Source of the DNA: Prevotellaceae bacterium UBA2852
GTDB lineage: Bacteria; Bacteroidota; Bacteroidia; Bacteroidales; Bacteroidaceae
Assembly: GCA_002350855.1 (NCBI GenBank)
Contig: DEFM01000011.1
Location: forward strand, 1 to 5,360
Reading direction: 5' to 3'
Length of the DNA: 5,360 bases
In this document: positions 5,281 through 5,360 of the stretch, in pieces
Numbering within the stretch: position 1 is the first letter of the stretch
How the letters are laid out: the number at the start of each line of letters is the position of its first letter
Notes under the pieces: generated by a model
Database searches by the model: none
Seen by the model: only the letters and a program-made list of their open reading frames with translations
Told to the model about the DNA's origin: nothing
Translations under genes and position numbers: made by a program

Positions 5281-5309
5281 CGCGCTGAAGCGCTAGGATT
5301 AAAAGGATT
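5281..5309 (+). repeat. Stem-loop/GATT repeat, short copy
   Basis: Hairpin GCGC-TGAA-GCGC (5282-5293, perfect), TAG spacer, GATT at 5297 and 5306 (9 nt apart). Nearly identical with 5141-5163. Confidence 0.6.
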
Positions 5310-5316
5310 AAAACAT

Positions 5317-5330
5317 GTTGCTAAAGCAAC
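5317..5330. repeat. Stem-loop GTTGC-TAAA-GCAAC
   Basis: A perfect 5-bp stem with a TAAA loop right after the GATT tract of the preceding copy; another sequence variant of the same stem-loop design. Confidence 0.5.
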
Positions 5331-5344
5331 AATTACGAATAAAC

Positions 5345-5360
5345 AGCGCACTGAAGCGCT
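5345..5360 (+). repeat. Stem-loop/GATT repeat, copy cut by the window edge
   Basis: CGCACTGAAGCGCT (5347-5360) is identical with 5141-5154; AGCGC (5345-5349) and GCGCT (5356-5360) can pair in a perfect 5-bp stem. The expected TAG-GATT part would lie beyond the right edge. Confidence 0.5.

Noticed and set aside
5141..5360. CRISPR array or cobalamin riboswitch upstream of the receptor.
   Set aside because: The repeats are short, vary in sequence and have irregular spacing, unlike CRISPR; no B12-box-like conserved sequence is visible.

Overview
The window looks like chromosomal DNA of a Bacteroidales bacterium, most like Prevotella/Segatella or Bacteroides. Three things point there: promoters that fit the Bacteroidetes primary-sigma pattern (TTTG, 19-21 bp, TAnnTTTG), a lack of strong Shine-Dalgarno sequences, and the families present. 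Genus is inference. The left half and the intergenic regions are visibly AT-rich; the TonB receptor gene is richer in GC.

Region by region: (1) 1-1305, minus strand: a DUF1848 protein gene followed after 7 nt by an unrecognised gene that leaves the window at its left edge; the two look like one operon. (2) 1306-1494: a divergent promoter region. (3) 1495-1917, plus strand: an unrecognised 140-residue protein with a clear promoter that fixes its start. (4) 1918-2572: about 655 bp without a credible gene but rich in structure: a very good promoter that runs straight into an intrinsic terminator, 44-bp-spaced repeats, a GC-rich stem-loop, the terminator of the next operon, and one copy of a stem-loop/GATT repeat. 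(5) 2573-3111, minus strand: an overlapping antitoxin-toxin pair of the RelE/ParE type. (6) 3254-5122, minus strand: a complete TonB-dependent outer-membrane receptor with its own terminator. (7) 5123-5360: the receptor's upstream region, densely filled with short stem-loops of the same family as the copy at 2507-2549.

The genes do not form one pathway. The most interesting signals are not classical genes: the stem-loop + TAN + GATT(9-nt period) repeat family, whose stems vary in a compensatory way; the promoter-terminator mini-unit at 2038-2118 with the structured DNA behind it; and the DUF1848 protein, which carries a radical-SAM-like CxxxCxxC motif at its C-terminus instead of its N-terminus. 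I see no CRISPR array, tRNA, rRNA, transposase or known defence operon apart from the toxin-antitoxin pair.
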